Below are positions 35,141 through 47,101 of a stretch of 64,000 nt of DNA, piece by piece. Positions within the stretch are counted from its first letter, which is position 1; every line of letters starts with the position of its first letter. Origin of the DNA: Sambucus nigra (Eukaryota; Streptophyta; Magnoliopsida; Dipsacales; Adoxaceae). The notes under the pieces are model-generated. The model ran no database searches and had not been told where the DNA came from. It saw only the letters and a program-made list of their open reading frames with translations. Both the position numbers and the translations under genes were made by a program. The stretch lies in the NCBI GenBank assembly GCA_949130495.1, contig OX422223.1:80012751-80076750 (forward strand). Direction: 5' to 3'.

Positions 35141-35767
35141 TGTAAGGACATTTTTGTCCATTATCAATTTGTATGTCGTACGCCGTTACACCGTTGAAGA
35201 AACTCAAGATTGCATCTACGTCAACGGATCTGAATATCAAAGCGTCTTCAACATCATAACCTCTGCGAGAATGAACTTGAACACAAGCTTTGCTACTGTT
35301 CAACCTTTGTAGGGAGATCTTTGCAATCGAGGGCTGCGTGTTATTGCTGAGGGAGTCTCTACAAAGTGTTATGGTTGCGTGTCATTGAGGAGAGTTGCGG
35401 TTCTTCCTTTGTTGTTTGGGCTGCGAGTCCTTGGAGGGTGTTGCGTGTATTCTCTTGCTGAGTTCAAGACTGCGTGTTTTTGTGGGTTGGCTGCACGTTG
35501 ATCCATTGGAGATTTCTCTATGTAATTGTAAGCTGTGATTTATATATTCATAGTGAAATAAAGGTTTTACCCGAAAGGGTTTTTTCCCTGAAATCTGTGT
35601 CTCAGAATATTTTTGTGTCAAATGCTTTCTTTATTTATGGGTTGACACACGCACCTTAGATGCATGTTTAGGGGCTATATTTATTTGATTTAAAAGTAGA
35701 CTCTAATTAAATAAGGGTTCTTGGAAACTTGTGAATTTAATCAATTATCACACAGTCGCACTTTTCA
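35141..35767 (+). repeat. E3 5' LTR
   Basis: TGTAAGGACATTTTTG... to ...GCACTTTTCA. It lacks the TTCGAACGA cluster. Instead it has a run of GCTGCGTGT-like words (about 35331-35505). AATAAA at about 35557 precedes the ACCCGAAAGGGT hairpin (35569-35580). Confidence 0.92.
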
Positions 35768-35769
35768 AA

Positions 35770-35781
35770 TTGGTATCAGAG
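35770..35781 (+). other. E3 primer binding site (initiator tRNA-Met)
   Basis: TGGTATCAGAGC begins two bases after the LTR and matches the initiator tRNA-Met site used by most Ty1-copia elements. Confidence 0.88.
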
Positions 35782-35881
35782 CGGGTTACGCTAATTTATC
35801 GTGTATTCATATTTTCCACAAAATCGTGTGATATTGATTTTTTTTTAAAAATTAGTTTTGTGAAAATTCGCATTTTTTCCT

Positions 35882-37758
35882 ATGGAGCAATTATATAATC
35901 AGATGCCTATGTTTGACGGGTCTAATTATGCCTAATGAAAAGCTCGTATGAAATCGATTTTAAAATCTATTGACGAGCGTGTTTGGTTGCTTTGCAAAAA
36001 TGGTTGGACTCCTCCCATGGTCACTGTTAATAACATCACCACTTTAAAACCCGTGTCAGCCTGGACTGAAGATGATTATAAATTGTCCAATTTTAATTCC
36101 CGTGGTCTGAGTGCTATTTCTGGAGCTATCTCTCCAGATGAGTTTCTCCGAATTATGACGTGTACCACGTCTAAAGAGGCTTGGGATGTTTTGAAATTGA
36201 CACATGAGGGTATGAACGCGGTTAAAGAATCAAAATTACAAAATTTGGCCACCCAATTTGAAACTATCACCATGTCTGAGTCTAAATGCTTTGATGATTT
36301 TTATGCTCGCTTGTCAGACATTGTTAACACATGTTTTAATTTGGGTGAGGTGATTGATAACATGCGTGTCGTTAAAAAGATTTTGAGATATCTCCCAAAG
36401 CGCTTTATTCCTAAAGTCACTGTTTTGAACTCTTTGGAAAATTTGAAATCCCTTAAGTTGGAAGAACTTGTAGGAGATCTTCAAACCTATGAGATTGACA
36501 TGTTTCCCAAAACCATTAAGGCTAAGGATAATGGCATTGCCTTAAAGACTCATTGTAAGAAAAAGAATGAAAAGTTTATGAGTCCGATTATGAGGGAGAC
36601 TTTGATTTTAATGATATGGCCTTGTTTGCAAAGAATTTTAAAAAGTTTCTCAACATGAAGAAAAATAATTTTTCCAACAAAAATAGATTTTTTGAGAAAA
36701 ATAAAAAGAAAGGAAAGGCCAAAGAAAGCGATGAGAGGGAAAAAGTGAATGACTCTGATGATGAGTGTGAGGTAGATTTTGAGAATGTGACTTGTTTTGA
36801 ATGTGAGGGTAAGGGTCATAAGTCATTTGAGTGTCCTACGTGGCTTAGAAAGAAAGGAAAGAAAGTAGCCATGCCCGCCACACTTAGTGATAGTAGTGAA
36901 GATGAGGGTAATGAGACTGGTGGTGAGAAGTTTGTATCTTTTTCGAGTCGTGTGAGCAAACCCACTTTGTCTCATATTGATAATGGTCATGAGAGCACCA
37001 GTGATGACTCAAGTGTTTCTAGTGGCGATGAGAGCGAGTTTGAGAGTGGAGATGAAAGTGATCTCCAAAAATCTTTTAGAGATTTGTACACCGAGACCTT
37101 GAAAATAAAGAAGTATAATCGAGATTTAGGTCGTCGGGTTTTAGATTTGGAGAAAGAGAAGGAGGTTTTGAGAAAGGAGAAGTGTGATTTTATCGAAACA
37201 TTGTCTAGTCTGACGACACGTGTATCCCAACTCGAGAGTGATCTCGAACGTGCCAGGGAGGTCAAAGTCAATTTTGTGAACGCACCTAAGAAGGTTAAAA
37301 AGGTGGTTCATAAGGATAAAGGTGAGAAGTTAGGAATAAGTCATGACGGTGCTTCTACTTCCCAATTAGCACCCGAGTCGGTTCCCACTTTCGTGTTTGA
37401 TTCACGTGAGTCTCAACCTAACCCACCTAGGCGTCCCATTCCTATTAGGAAAGTGCGTCCTAGAGTTTTTGAGAGAGGTGTTCCTAGGCCTATTTATGTT
37501 TGCTCACATTTCAAGAGGAGAGGACACCTTAGGGAATTTTGCTTTAAGTTGGGGTATGTGTCACGTTTTGCTTCTACACGTGTTTCTGGCACACATGCTC
37601 CCACACATGATACTTTACATGCTCCCAGAGACTACATGAGAGAGTTTGCACATTTAGGTGAGCAAGTTAAGTTTTTGGTCAAAACTTCACAAGAATTGAT
37701 GGAGGTTTTTCATAAGTTATCACCACCTTTGGAAAACCCCTCCGCACCTAATGATTGA
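35882..37758 (+). pseudogene. gag: E3 Gag (Sirevirus-like), two stops and one frameshift
   Basis: ATG 35882 opens the same N terminus as E2 but hits TAA-TGA back to back (35933-35938), where E2 encodes Tyr-Trp of the YWK motif. The frame resumes (35948-36658), then loses one T near 36577 and continues in another frame to 37758. Parts in order: UBN2-like; CCHC knuckle CFECEGKGHKSFEC; acidic stretch; coiled coil; a second knuckle whose second Cys is Phe (CSHFKRRGHLREFC). E2 keeps Cys there. It cannot make a full Gag. Confidence 0.88.
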
Positions 37759-39368
37759 GGTTTGACTTCTTTAATAGCATAGGGTGATTTTCATGATGAC
37801 ATTGTTTGCCTATTGCTAGTGTGTATCATTTTTGTATGTTTTATTTTTTTTTTAAATTTGAAAAATACAAAAAGATTTTATTTTGATAAAATTTTGAGAA
37901 AATCCAAAAAGATTTTTGTATTTTGTTAGCACCGTTTATGGATGGACACTTAGGATGACCGAGTCACAACATCATTCCATTATTTTCATGTGACTATTTG
38001 ATAGTGTTTTGAGATAATAGGTCAATTCATCCATGTGCTTTATAATGTTTGGAGGAATTAAGATGTAATTAAGTGTTACTTCCTACATGTTTGGCTCATA
38101 TTTCCTTTATTGCACACATGCACGGATTTGTTTGGTTATTTTGGTTGGGTGTTTTCACTTCAATCCTGTCCTTAAAACGAACCGAGCGCGATAAATTTTT
38201 ATAAGGAAATTGTGCATATAAAAACTGTTTTATGAGTTTGTGTGTTTTATTTGAAAACGGGGAAGGGTTGCGAAAGGTTCATTTTTCCTTTGCGAATACT
38301 AAGCCACCGTTAAATTGGACCTAAAAATGGAGGAATTTATTATCCGGGGTCCAAAGAGGTTAAAAGAGCCCGAAAAATTGAAAGGCAATAAAAAGATATT
38401 CATGCCAAAAAGGGGCCATTTAGGTTTTCGTACCAATTCTCCAAAGTTTGAGAATTTAGTTTATACACCTCTAAAAGAAAATATGCATTAGGGAGTTTGG
38501 TTGGAGAATTTAAAATGGGTTTGCACATCCTTGAAATGCTTGCATATGCGCTACATAGTTTTGGACGTTATTGGGGTGGAAATCATTTTGACTTTGATTG
38601 ATTGATTTGCATAAGACAATGTCATTTAAATTCAATAAATTTTTTACACCTAAGGATACTTTTTATGCTCATTCGTTAGGGGTACACATATGCATCCTGC
38701 ACATATGATTGATTGAGTTGATTTACCTATCGAATGTGTTCACACCCATTCATTCCATTTCCATGACTTGGTTGTTTGAGTCTAAATCCGTGGTGTGATT
38801 TTTGTAGCATATTTTTTTCAAATGTATCTTATTTTTGTATAAAAAAATGAAAAATCAAAAATAGTTTGTGCATTTGTTTTTGAGCATCTCCTTGCAAGAG
38901 CACATTTACCATATTGTTTGATGCCCTGTTTTGTGTACCATGACACCAAGATTTTTCTTATTTGATTCATTCTTCTCATTTGTCTATTTGGGGACATCAT
39001 AAAAAGGGGGAGAAAGAATTATTATATATTATGGGGGAGTTTGAATTTTTGTGGAGTTTTTGAGATTTAGCATATGTTTATCATAAATTGGTATATATGT
39101 TTAGCTCATTTCAAACTCGATATGTCACGTGGTATTTGCTTTGTCTCATATGTGTAGGTACGAAGATTGAAGATCAATATGTTGCACACCCTGATGTAAA
39201 AAGCTTTGAGCTTTGATGAGTGTTGAAGATTGAAGAACAAACGATGAAGATTTAAACATTTGTATCTTTTCATCTTTAGGGTTCATGGGAGGGTAGATTT
39301 GTACAGGTCATTAGTTGATAATTCGGATATTTTTTATGTATGTACCGGCATAGACATAGGGGGAGATT
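37759..39368 (+). other. E3 internal non-coding 3' region
   Basis: Collinear with 8517-10016 of E2. Polypurine tracts lie at about 39001-39012, 39030-39038 and 39356-39367; the last abuts the 3' LTR. No pol motifs. Confidence 0.78.
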
Positions 39369-39996
39369 TGTAAGGACATTTTTTGTCCATTATCAATTTG
39401 TATGTCGTACGCCATTACACCATTGAAAAAACTCAAGATCGCATCTATGTCAACGGATCCGAATATCAAAGCATCTTCAACATCATAACCTCTGCAAGAA
39501 TGAACTTGAACACAAGCTTTGTTACTATTCAACCTTTGTGTGGAGATCTTTGCAACCGAGGGATGTGTGTTATTGCTGAGGGAGTCTCTACAAAGTGTTA
39601 TGGCTGCGTGTCATTGAGGAGAGCTGCGGGTCTTCCTTTGTTGTTTGGGCTGCGAGTCCTTGGAGGGTGCTGCGTGTATTCTCTTGTTGAGTTCAAGACT
39701 GTGTGTCTTTATGGGTTGGCCGCGCGTTGATCCATTGTAGATTTCTCTATGTAATTGTAAGTTGCGATTTATATATTCATAGTGAAATAAAGGTTTTACC
39801 CGAAAGGGTTTTTTTCCTGAAATCTATGTCTCATAATATTTTTGTGTCAAATGCTTTCTTTATTTATGGGTTGACACATTCACCTTAGATGCATGTTTAG
39901 GGGATATATTTATTTGATTTAAAAGTAGACTCTAATTAAATAAGGGTTCTTGAAAACTTGTGAATTTAATCAATTATCACACAGTCGCACTTTTCA
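39369..39996 (+). repeat. E3 3' LTR
   Basis: Starts TGTAAGGACA after GGGGGAGATT and ends CTTTTCA. It is followed by ATTGG, the target duplication. The hairpin ACCCGAAAGGGT is kept at 39798-39809. Confidence 0.92.
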
Positions 39997-40001
39997 ATTG
40001 G

Positions 40002-40349
40002 TATGGAGATGAGGAAGTCCCAATCCACCTAACTGATTGAGTAAATGGAACATTTACATCACTTAATGTAGAAAAGTTCTCACTTGAAGATGGTGTCTTA
40101 TGTGATGTCCAAGGGTTTAATGGTAAGGTTATCGATAAGGGATGGATAGACATTACCCCTCGAGACATAGTCCACAATCACATAGTTGGTTATGATAAAG
40201 AGGTGGAATTGTTATTGGACAAAGTTCTCAACAAAAATTCTTCTTTTTACTTGGGAACATACGGTAGTGTTAAGATTCTCGGAGAAGTTGGTAGTGGAAG
40301 TTGGGTCTTGTGGCTAAAGGTTTTCATCCAGCATAGTGTGGGACCCTAA
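40002..40349 (+). pseudogene. CACTA second gene, last part (DUF8039-like)
   Basis: A frame with one TGA (40038-40040) runs from the E3 junction to TAA 40347-40349. It contains LCDVQGFNGKVIDKGWIDI, VHNHIVGYDKEVELLLDKVL, then GSVKILGEVGSGSWVLWLKV. The order (CDV-G-V-KG, VHH-LG, W-K) fits the C-terminal domain of plant CACTA downstream proteins. It is in frame with worn coding sequence left of E3, so E3 split one ORF. Family naming is by eye and moderate in certainty. Confidence 0.55.
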
Positions 40350-41611
40350 TGACTTATTACTTTTAATTTTTTTTACTCACTTGTTGCGGTCATGTTTGTG
40401 TTGATTATGCTTTGGACTTCATCATGCTATGGACTTTATTATGCTAGTATTTCCCATGTACTTTATTATTCTCGTTATGTCTTTCATTTTTGAATTACTT
40501 GAGTTTCTTGTTTCTATATGGTATAATATTTTTTAACTCTGCCAATGCAAATATTTACTTTGCATTGCCTATCCCCAAGACCGAATAAAGGAGGAGGGGA
40601 AGAGGTTTTTATGCTTTCTATTGGAAGTTAAGGTACATTGATTTGATTTATGTAATAAAGCATATCCTTTCATGTCTTTTGAAAGTTATTTTTAACTTAA
40701 TAAAAATGGGTTGGTTTGCAATCATGTTCCAACTATGTAATCAAAAGAACCCCTAGATTTGATGCACTTAAGTTTGATATTAATTTTCTCCCATTCTGAT
40801 CCACTTGTCTTGTATGGGTTTATGTTGACCGTGTACAATCAGATCTTGAGGAACTATTGAGGGCCTTAATAGAATGTTGTAAGAAATACGGGTTAAAATA
40901 TAAGCCAAATGCACTAATTGAGATCCCGTTTAGTACCTTCATCAAGTCAAATGGTTATACATTAAGTTAAGTGCACTAAGTTAAGTCTCTCTCCGATTTT
41001 CCATAGACTGGACTTCACCTCACCATTGGTATGCCCTCCCACCCTCTATTTTCTCACTTTGGAAAGATCATTATAATCGCACAAAAACATCACTATCCAC
41101 GGACTCGGATATATATTTGTTTAAACAAAAGGGGTTGTGGTTACCTTAATGTAAAATAAATGATGTTTCTAAATCACATGTGCTTGTTTGACTTTGAATA
41201 TACAAAAAATTACATTTGACTCAATTATTTTACATTTTATCATTACATTATCCTTTAGCATAATTCATTTTATTTTCTTTCAAAAGTGAGTGAATATGAA
41301 ATTTGCATTGCATATTGGGGATTTTATGAAAATCTTTGTCTTTACTGTTCTCCACTTATGTTATTAATTCTGGATTTAGAGGTCACTTCTCTAGTTTATT
41401 TTATGTCTATATTTTCTACACATTTTCATCATTTTAACTATGTTTTGTATAAAAATAACATAGTTGGTGTACAACAAATTTATAGGGCTAGAAAATGAAT
41501 TGTGTACAAGCATATCAATTTCAAAATTTTCTCAACTTATATTGTCTATTTATAGTAGTGTGTACTTAGTTTCGTTTCTCGTAAGATTCACTCATTCATT
41601 ACGTACAGTAG
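40350..41611. other. Mostly non-coding, with one short exon-like frame
   Basis: After the CACTA gene the sequence is AT-rich. At 40818-40970 a 51-codon open stretch without ATG looks coding (VYVDRVQSDLEELLRALIEC, then LKYKPNALIEIPFSTFIKSN). It might be another captured exon; I cannot name it. TATAGTAGTG at 41551-41560 resembles a CACTA right tip but does not match the left one. Confidence 0.35.
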
Positions 41612-43187
41612 TGTAAGGAAAAATTTCCAATCGAGTCAATTTGTAGTATTGACTTAATTCCGGACAAAACGATTTGAGTTATAGGATAAAGTGTCAAGTG
41701 TATCCATTCAAGCCTATGACGCTTTTGTTGAAGATGTAGCAGACAATTTTTTGAAAGCTTCATCATTTCCGAGTTTAGTGCCATGTTTCTACGTCAACAA
41801 CATTTTGATTCCAATGTCTCCAAAAGGTATGGATTCACTTTTATATATGTAGGAGACTTAAAATATTTTTATGGGTGTAATTTTTGTTTGAAATGAATTT
41901 TTATGTTAAGAACATATTTTAGAACTTTTTATTAAAGTTTTGGGGCTTAAAAACAAAAAATGACATTTTTCAAAATTTCGTTCGAAGTGTCGTTCGAACG
42001 AGTTTTGCCAACGAGGTTGCGAATTAATCCCTGTTATATCGTTCGAAGTTTCATTCCAACGAACTCGTTTGAACGAGTTTTTCCAATGATATTTTGGCCT
42101 GTTTTTTCTTTGTAATCTCGTTCGAGCAATGTCGTTCGAACGACCTGGCAAAGTCATTCAAACGACCAGGCATGGGAAACTTAAATTTTTTTGGCAATTT
42201 TTGGAAATCACCCACTAACTCAGTTTTTGTACCTGCTTTTAACCATTTCGTGGGACCATTTTTTAAAGAGAACTTTGGAGTGTTTCTATAGCTTAAGAGA
42301 GAACATTCTTCCATACCAAAAGTTCTTTGGTGTGTTTTGATGTCTAAATGATTTGGTTTCAGAAAAGAACATACACCCAATATTTTAGTTTCTCTTCCAA
42401 GCTCCCCTATATATATTTGTTGCTTGGAGAGTTTATTTGGCACCTGGTTTTCTCTACTCCATCAAAGAAGAGAGTTTGGGTTCTTCTCCACCCCTAAAGA
42501 AGTTCAGTTTGCATGTTGCGGTGTTCCCACTTGAAGAAAGGCTTCGCGTAAGGGTGACGTTGAGCAAAAGCCTCATTGGTGGATTCCAAGATTCCGGTGG
42601 AGTCCGGGGTTGTCGACAAGGCGAAGGTATTTACAAGAAGAAGCACCAAGTCTTGGACGGAGTCAAGTCGAGGAAGTAAGTCATTTGTCTTGTAATTATA
42701 AAACCATACTTAGTGGACTTTAGGCAAGGTTCGTTCGAGGTTTTTCCCATTTGGGTTTTCCTCGTACGTCATTGTGTAGTGGTTGTGATTTATTTTTTAT
42801 CTTGCAAAAATCACTTAGAATGCATGTTTAGGTTAAGTAAGATAAAATTGGGTTTAATCACACTTTAGTTTAATTTGGTGTTAAATTAGTTTGGGTGAAT
42901 TTTAAATTAATTTAATACAAGTCAAGATAATTTTATTTGAAAATTTTGGTTTGGCCTAAATAAAAAATGTATTAATCATTGTTAGGCAAATTTTAGGTCT
43001 TAGATTGAATTAATTTTGTTTCAGTGAAAATTTATGTTAAAGTAATTTTATTTCACTTTAGTTTAGTCTAATTTTAATTTGAAAGAAATTAAAATTTGTT
43101 TGTTGAGTTGTTTAGAATTCTAACCATCATATTTCGCATTTAAGGAAATTAATATTTTAGAAGAAATTTAATTATTTGGGATTTTCA
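41612..43187 (+). repeat. E4 first LTR
   Basis: 1,576 bp, TGTAAGGAAAA... to ...GGATTTTCA. It contains motif cluster G (41979-42172), a TATATATATT box near 42408 and a CTCGTACGTC-type R segment near 42770. The left flank (AGTAG) cannot be paired. Confidence 0.87.
41979..42172. repeat. TTCGAACGA motif cluster G (E4 LTR1)
   Basis: Copies include GTCGTTCGAACGAGTT, ATCGTTCGAAGTTTC, CTCGTTTGAACGAGTT, CTCGTTCGAGCAATG, GTCGTTCGAACGACC and GTCATTCAAACGACC. Confidence 0.8.
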
Positions 43188-43190
43188 GAT

Positions 43191-43202
43191 TGGTATCAGA
43201 GC
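43191..43202 (+). other. E4 primer binding site 1
   Basis: TGGTATCAGAGC, three bases after LTR1. Perfect initiator tRNA-Met type site. Confidence 0.88.
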
Positions 43203-43256
43203 TAGAGCGCTAATTTATTGCGTTAAGATCCTTTTTAGAATTTTTTTGGGGTTAAA

Positions 43257-45000
43257 ATGGAATATTTCCCATTTTCAAAGCGTATGAAATTGGCACTTAA
43301 GTCCATAGACGAGATAATTTGGCAGTCAGTCGTTACCTGGTGGTCCCCACCCATATGTTTGGTAGAAAACAAGTGTGTCCCAAAACCCGTTGAGCGTTGG
43401 AATCATAACGAACTAAAATTAGTTAACTTTAATTCCCAAGGATTGAAATCCTTGTTTAGTGCAGTTACACCGGGTGAATTCCTTCGTATCATGACTTGTG
43501 AAACCGCTAAGGAAGGTTAGGATATATTACAACTCACTCACGAGGGAACTAGTGCCGTAAAGGCTTCGAAACTCCAAAACCTCACCACTCAATTTGAAAC
43601 CATCAAAATGCCAGAAAATGAAACCTTTGATGAATTTTATGCTAGACTTTCCGATATAGTTAATTCAACATTTAATTTGGGAGAGAAAATACCCGACGAC
43701 CGTGTAGTTAAGAAAATTTTAAGGTCCCTACCCGATAGATTTATCCCTAAAGTGACCATTATTAATTATATACCCACCTTCCACCCTACCAAACTTGAGG
43801 AGTTAGTAGATTATTTGAAAACCAATGAACTTGATATGTTTCCCTTTAAAAATGAAAAGAAAATAGATGAGGGCATCGCTTTGAAAGCCCGAACGGAGGA
43901 AAAACAAGTTGTGGATGATGAGAGCGATAGTGACTCGGAGGATATGGCTATGTTTGCTAGGAAGTTTTAAAATTTCTTAAATTTAACAAAGATAATCTTA
44001 AAAATTATTATACGAAATTTGAAACATCTGAGCATGACAAGGCCGAAAAGATTCCTAAAACTTATAATGAAAATCTAAATAGGGATGAGTCAAATAGGTG
44101 CTATTGTTGTGAGGGTTATGGCCATAGGGCGGGAGAGTGCCCCACTAAACTACGGAGGGAAGGCAAACAACCAATTTCATACAATGCCACCCTTAGTGAT
44201 GATAGTGATAATAAAGAGGGACTCGAATCCCCCATTGAGCACAACTTTACTGCGTTCATGGCAAGTTATGTGAGCACAGATAATGAATCTTCTCATGAAG
44301 ATATAAATTTACATGACTCTTCCGAGGCCTTTGTTTGTGAATCCCAAAAAATGATGGTTGTGATAATGGAGGAGAGAAAGAGAGTGAAAGTGATGAAGAG
44401 GCTGATGAGAGTGAACTTCGAATTGCATTTAGATAATTATATGAAGAATCTATTAAATTAAAAAGGGCTAATTTGAAGTTAGAATCTAGTTTAAGGGAGC
44501 GTGCCGAGGTCATTGATGAGAGTGCTTTAGTGGAAGACCTTAGGAAACAAGAGAGAACTCTTCGAGAGAAGCTTGAATATGTATAAGGCGAGAGAGGTAG
44601 CCTTAGAGGTTTGATGGAGTCAATGAAAAAGAAGCTTCTTGTGTTTGAAGAGAGGAAGGTTTTGTTAGAGTCTAAAATTTTAGAATTAGAAGTAAAATTA
44701 AGAGACTCTAGTGAGGTCAAATTCGATTTGGAATGTAGGTCCGCTAAATTAGACAAAATATTAGGAACCGTCCAAGTGAAAAATGACACTTGTGGTCCAG
44801 GCTTCGATTCTTGTAACAATTACTCTAATAAAGCCAAAATCAATGTTTTCAGAGAATCCCCTAGGAAATCTTCTAAATGTCATTCCTTAGGTACTACTTT
44901 TCGACGTGTTTTTACTTGCTCACATTGTGGTCGAAAAGGTCATCTTAGAAAATTTTGTTTTGATCTTAAAAAATTTCTAGGAAATCCAAGAGTAAAGTAA
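43257..45000 (+). pseudogene. gag: E4 Gag copy 1 (Sirevirus-like), deleted and frameshifted
   Basis: ATG 43257. Compared with copy 2 at 48755, about 17 codons around the NYAYWK motif are deleted in frame. A TAG (43518-43520) replaces Trp, and the frame continues to 43970, where an indel stops it. In the next frame lies the CCHC knuckle CYCCEGYGHRAGEC (about 44099-44140). After more shifts come a coiled coil (44460-44760) and a second knuckle CSHCGRKGHLRKFC (about 44917-44958). It is closer to E1 Gag than to E2/E3 Gag. Non-functional. Confidence 0.83.
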
Positions 45001-47101
45001 CCGAGGTAGCCAAGATCACAAAATCCCGAGATGGTCACTCTTCACCTATATGGGTTAGGAGATCCGACTTGGTAGCTTTACAAAATAAGGTTTATGATTC
45101 TCATTTGCTTGCACGTGAAACCTCCCATGCTAAACTAAAAGGCTGAATGTGTTAGGTTATTTTTGCATACTCTAGCTTTTGTTCTTCATGCTATATATTC
45201 ATGCTAGTTGTATGCTTATTTGTCATTTTCTAGTCCATTCGTCATCATATATGCTTTGTTAGAATTATGACTTGTTTATCTTTTGTATTTGTCTTTTTCT
45301 TTTTGTTTGGTATTAATGAAAAATACAAAAAGATTTTGTTTATCATTTGTATTTTCTTTGTATAAGTTATTTGGGCTTAATGAAAAATAAAATGATTTTT
45401 GTTTGTCTTTTGACTTAATTTTTTTATGTTTGGTAAAAATTTGAAAAACTCAAAAAGATTTTTTTTGTTTGTGTATTTTGGTTTGACACACCTTTTATGG
45501 CATATGTTTGTGTTGAATCCTATCATGTTGCTTCCATGTGGCTAGGGCTTTTGGTTAAAATTTTCAACACTTAAAGTATTCTTTGTGATGGTTACATGGA
45601 GTAGTTTAAGTTTGACTTGCTTAATAAATTCATGTTTTTATATTCCTTCTCACACATGCACGAGATTTTTTGAAATTTTAACTTCACATGTATATTTGAG
45701 CATTATGAGGTGTTCTCCTACCAATCTACTCATCTACATATCTTGTGACCTAGGAGGATTTTTGCATGATAAATTCGTCGCACGTAAATTTGTGTGATAT
45801 AAAATTATGATATATGAATGTGCATGGTGAAGGGTCCGAAAGGAAACATTATCCTTTGTGAGTAAGTCACCGTTCGCAATGGACCTAAAATAAATATGTG
45901 GTCCAAAGGCCTAATATAATATGGCATTAAAACGAAAAATATTTATCCAATGCCTAGTTTGTTTAGATTGATATATTCATTCAAAAGAAAAGAATAACAC
46001 GAATATTTTGAGGGAGTTTGGATGGTATATCAACGATTTTTCACAATGTCTTTGTATCCTAGTTGCGCTTTCTTGTCACGACTCTATTGGTTTGTAGAAT
46101 CATCAATATGCTAGGTTTGTATGAATTGTGCTTGTTTGTTCATATAGTTCACTTTATCTTGTCACTTAAGGCTAAATCTAAGTTGATAAAGTTTTACAAT
46201 CAAATGAGAATTTCGTGAACATGTTTAAGTGGTTGGGTCTTAATTCATTGGTTTCTAGTTCACGCCTCTTCACTTCCGTTTCCATATGACACATTTTTGC
46301 CATAAGAGTGTGGAAAACTTATGCTATTTTGAGTTGTGTCACTTGTGTGTTTATATCTATATATTTGTGCTTGTGCATATTTTGTATCTTATGTGCATAC
46401 ATATATATGATATTTTGTTTTTTTGAGTCTTTGCCATGCTAGCTAGTCCATTTATACTTTTAATTCATAATTGGTATTTTTATTATTGCGAACTTTTTGG
46501 TTTGATATCCCATGCTTTACACATTATATTTTATGTGGTATCTTTTTTTTATCGCATCATAGTTGATATAGATTAATATTTGTATGGATTAGTTACTTTT
46601 TATTGTTATACATATGCTTTAATGTTCTTATCACTTTGTGCACCATCATGTTTTACTTATTTCCCCATATTTCATATCCCTTCTGTAGTTTTAAGGGGGA
46701 GAAATGGTATTTTCTTTATTTGGGGGAGAAATAAGTAATTTTTTTAATTCTTTAACCTTTGTCTATTCCTGAATAAAAAGGGGGAGAAATGGTATCTAAA
46801 CCTTTAGTTTAGGAGATCTAACTTAGGGGGAGACTTCACTTTTTAAGTAGGCTAATGTTAGGGGGAGTATTTATTTGAATTGCATTTAATATTTTGAAAT
46901 TTCCTATGTGTTTAATGGTTTGCTTAAGCGTGCGGGATTTATTATTTTAGCGGAATTTATTTAAAGCGACAAAGAATCCTTGGGTCATGTTAATAGCGTC
47001 TGTATTTTTTATTTTTTGGGTGGGATGTGTGTTTGGACGAGCTTGACGTCCTTTAGGATTTTTGGTTTCGTTTTGTCCCAGAATGGCCAAAGGGGGAGAT
47101 T
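45001..47101 (+). other. E4 internal non-coding 3' region with six polypurine tracts
   Basis: No pol. AGGGGGAG-type tracts occur at about 46693, 46721, 46776, 46824, 46859 and 47089; the last abuts LTR2. This is the densest set in the window. The remainder is AT-rich with short repeats of AAAAATACAAAAAGATTTT near 45310-45470. Confidence 0.78.

Larger units (their letters stand above)
35141..39996 (+). mobile_element. E3: gag-only copia-type LTR retrotransposon
   Basis: A complete element of 4,856 bp. LTRs are 627 and 628 bp, with TGTAAGG and CTTTTCA tips and target duplication ATTGG (35136-35140 and 39997-40001). Its gag and internal non-coding part are close to E2, but its LTR differs outside the ends and the CCCGAAAGGG hairpin. 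No pol. It is inserted in the second CACTA gene. Confidence 0.93.
20990..40349 (+). mobile_element. CACTA (En/Spm) transposon, degraded, hosting a Helitron and E3
   Basis: The left end is CACTACACCAAAAACAGG at 20990, followed by subterminal palindromic repeats. The plus-strand TNP2-type transposase remnants are at 28313-31740. A second CACTA-type protein is spread over 34345-35140 and 40002-40349. A Helitron (32483-34344) and E3 (35141-39996) interrupt it. No matching right terminal repeat was found, so the right end is a minimum. Assigning the 20990 end and the transposase to one element is inference from order and orientation. Confidence 0.7.

Noticed and set aside
41286..41498. 70-codon ORF in AT-rich sequence
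   Set aside because: No recognisable motif, surrounded by stops, and of a length expected by chance here.
41545..41560. TATTTATAGTAGTG as the right terminal repeat of the CACTA element
   Set aside because: Its reverse complement CACTACTATAAATA agrees with the left tip CACTACACCAAAAA in only the first six bases, and no GGCACGG subterminal repeats are nearby. Flanking bases do not give a matching 3-bp duplication.
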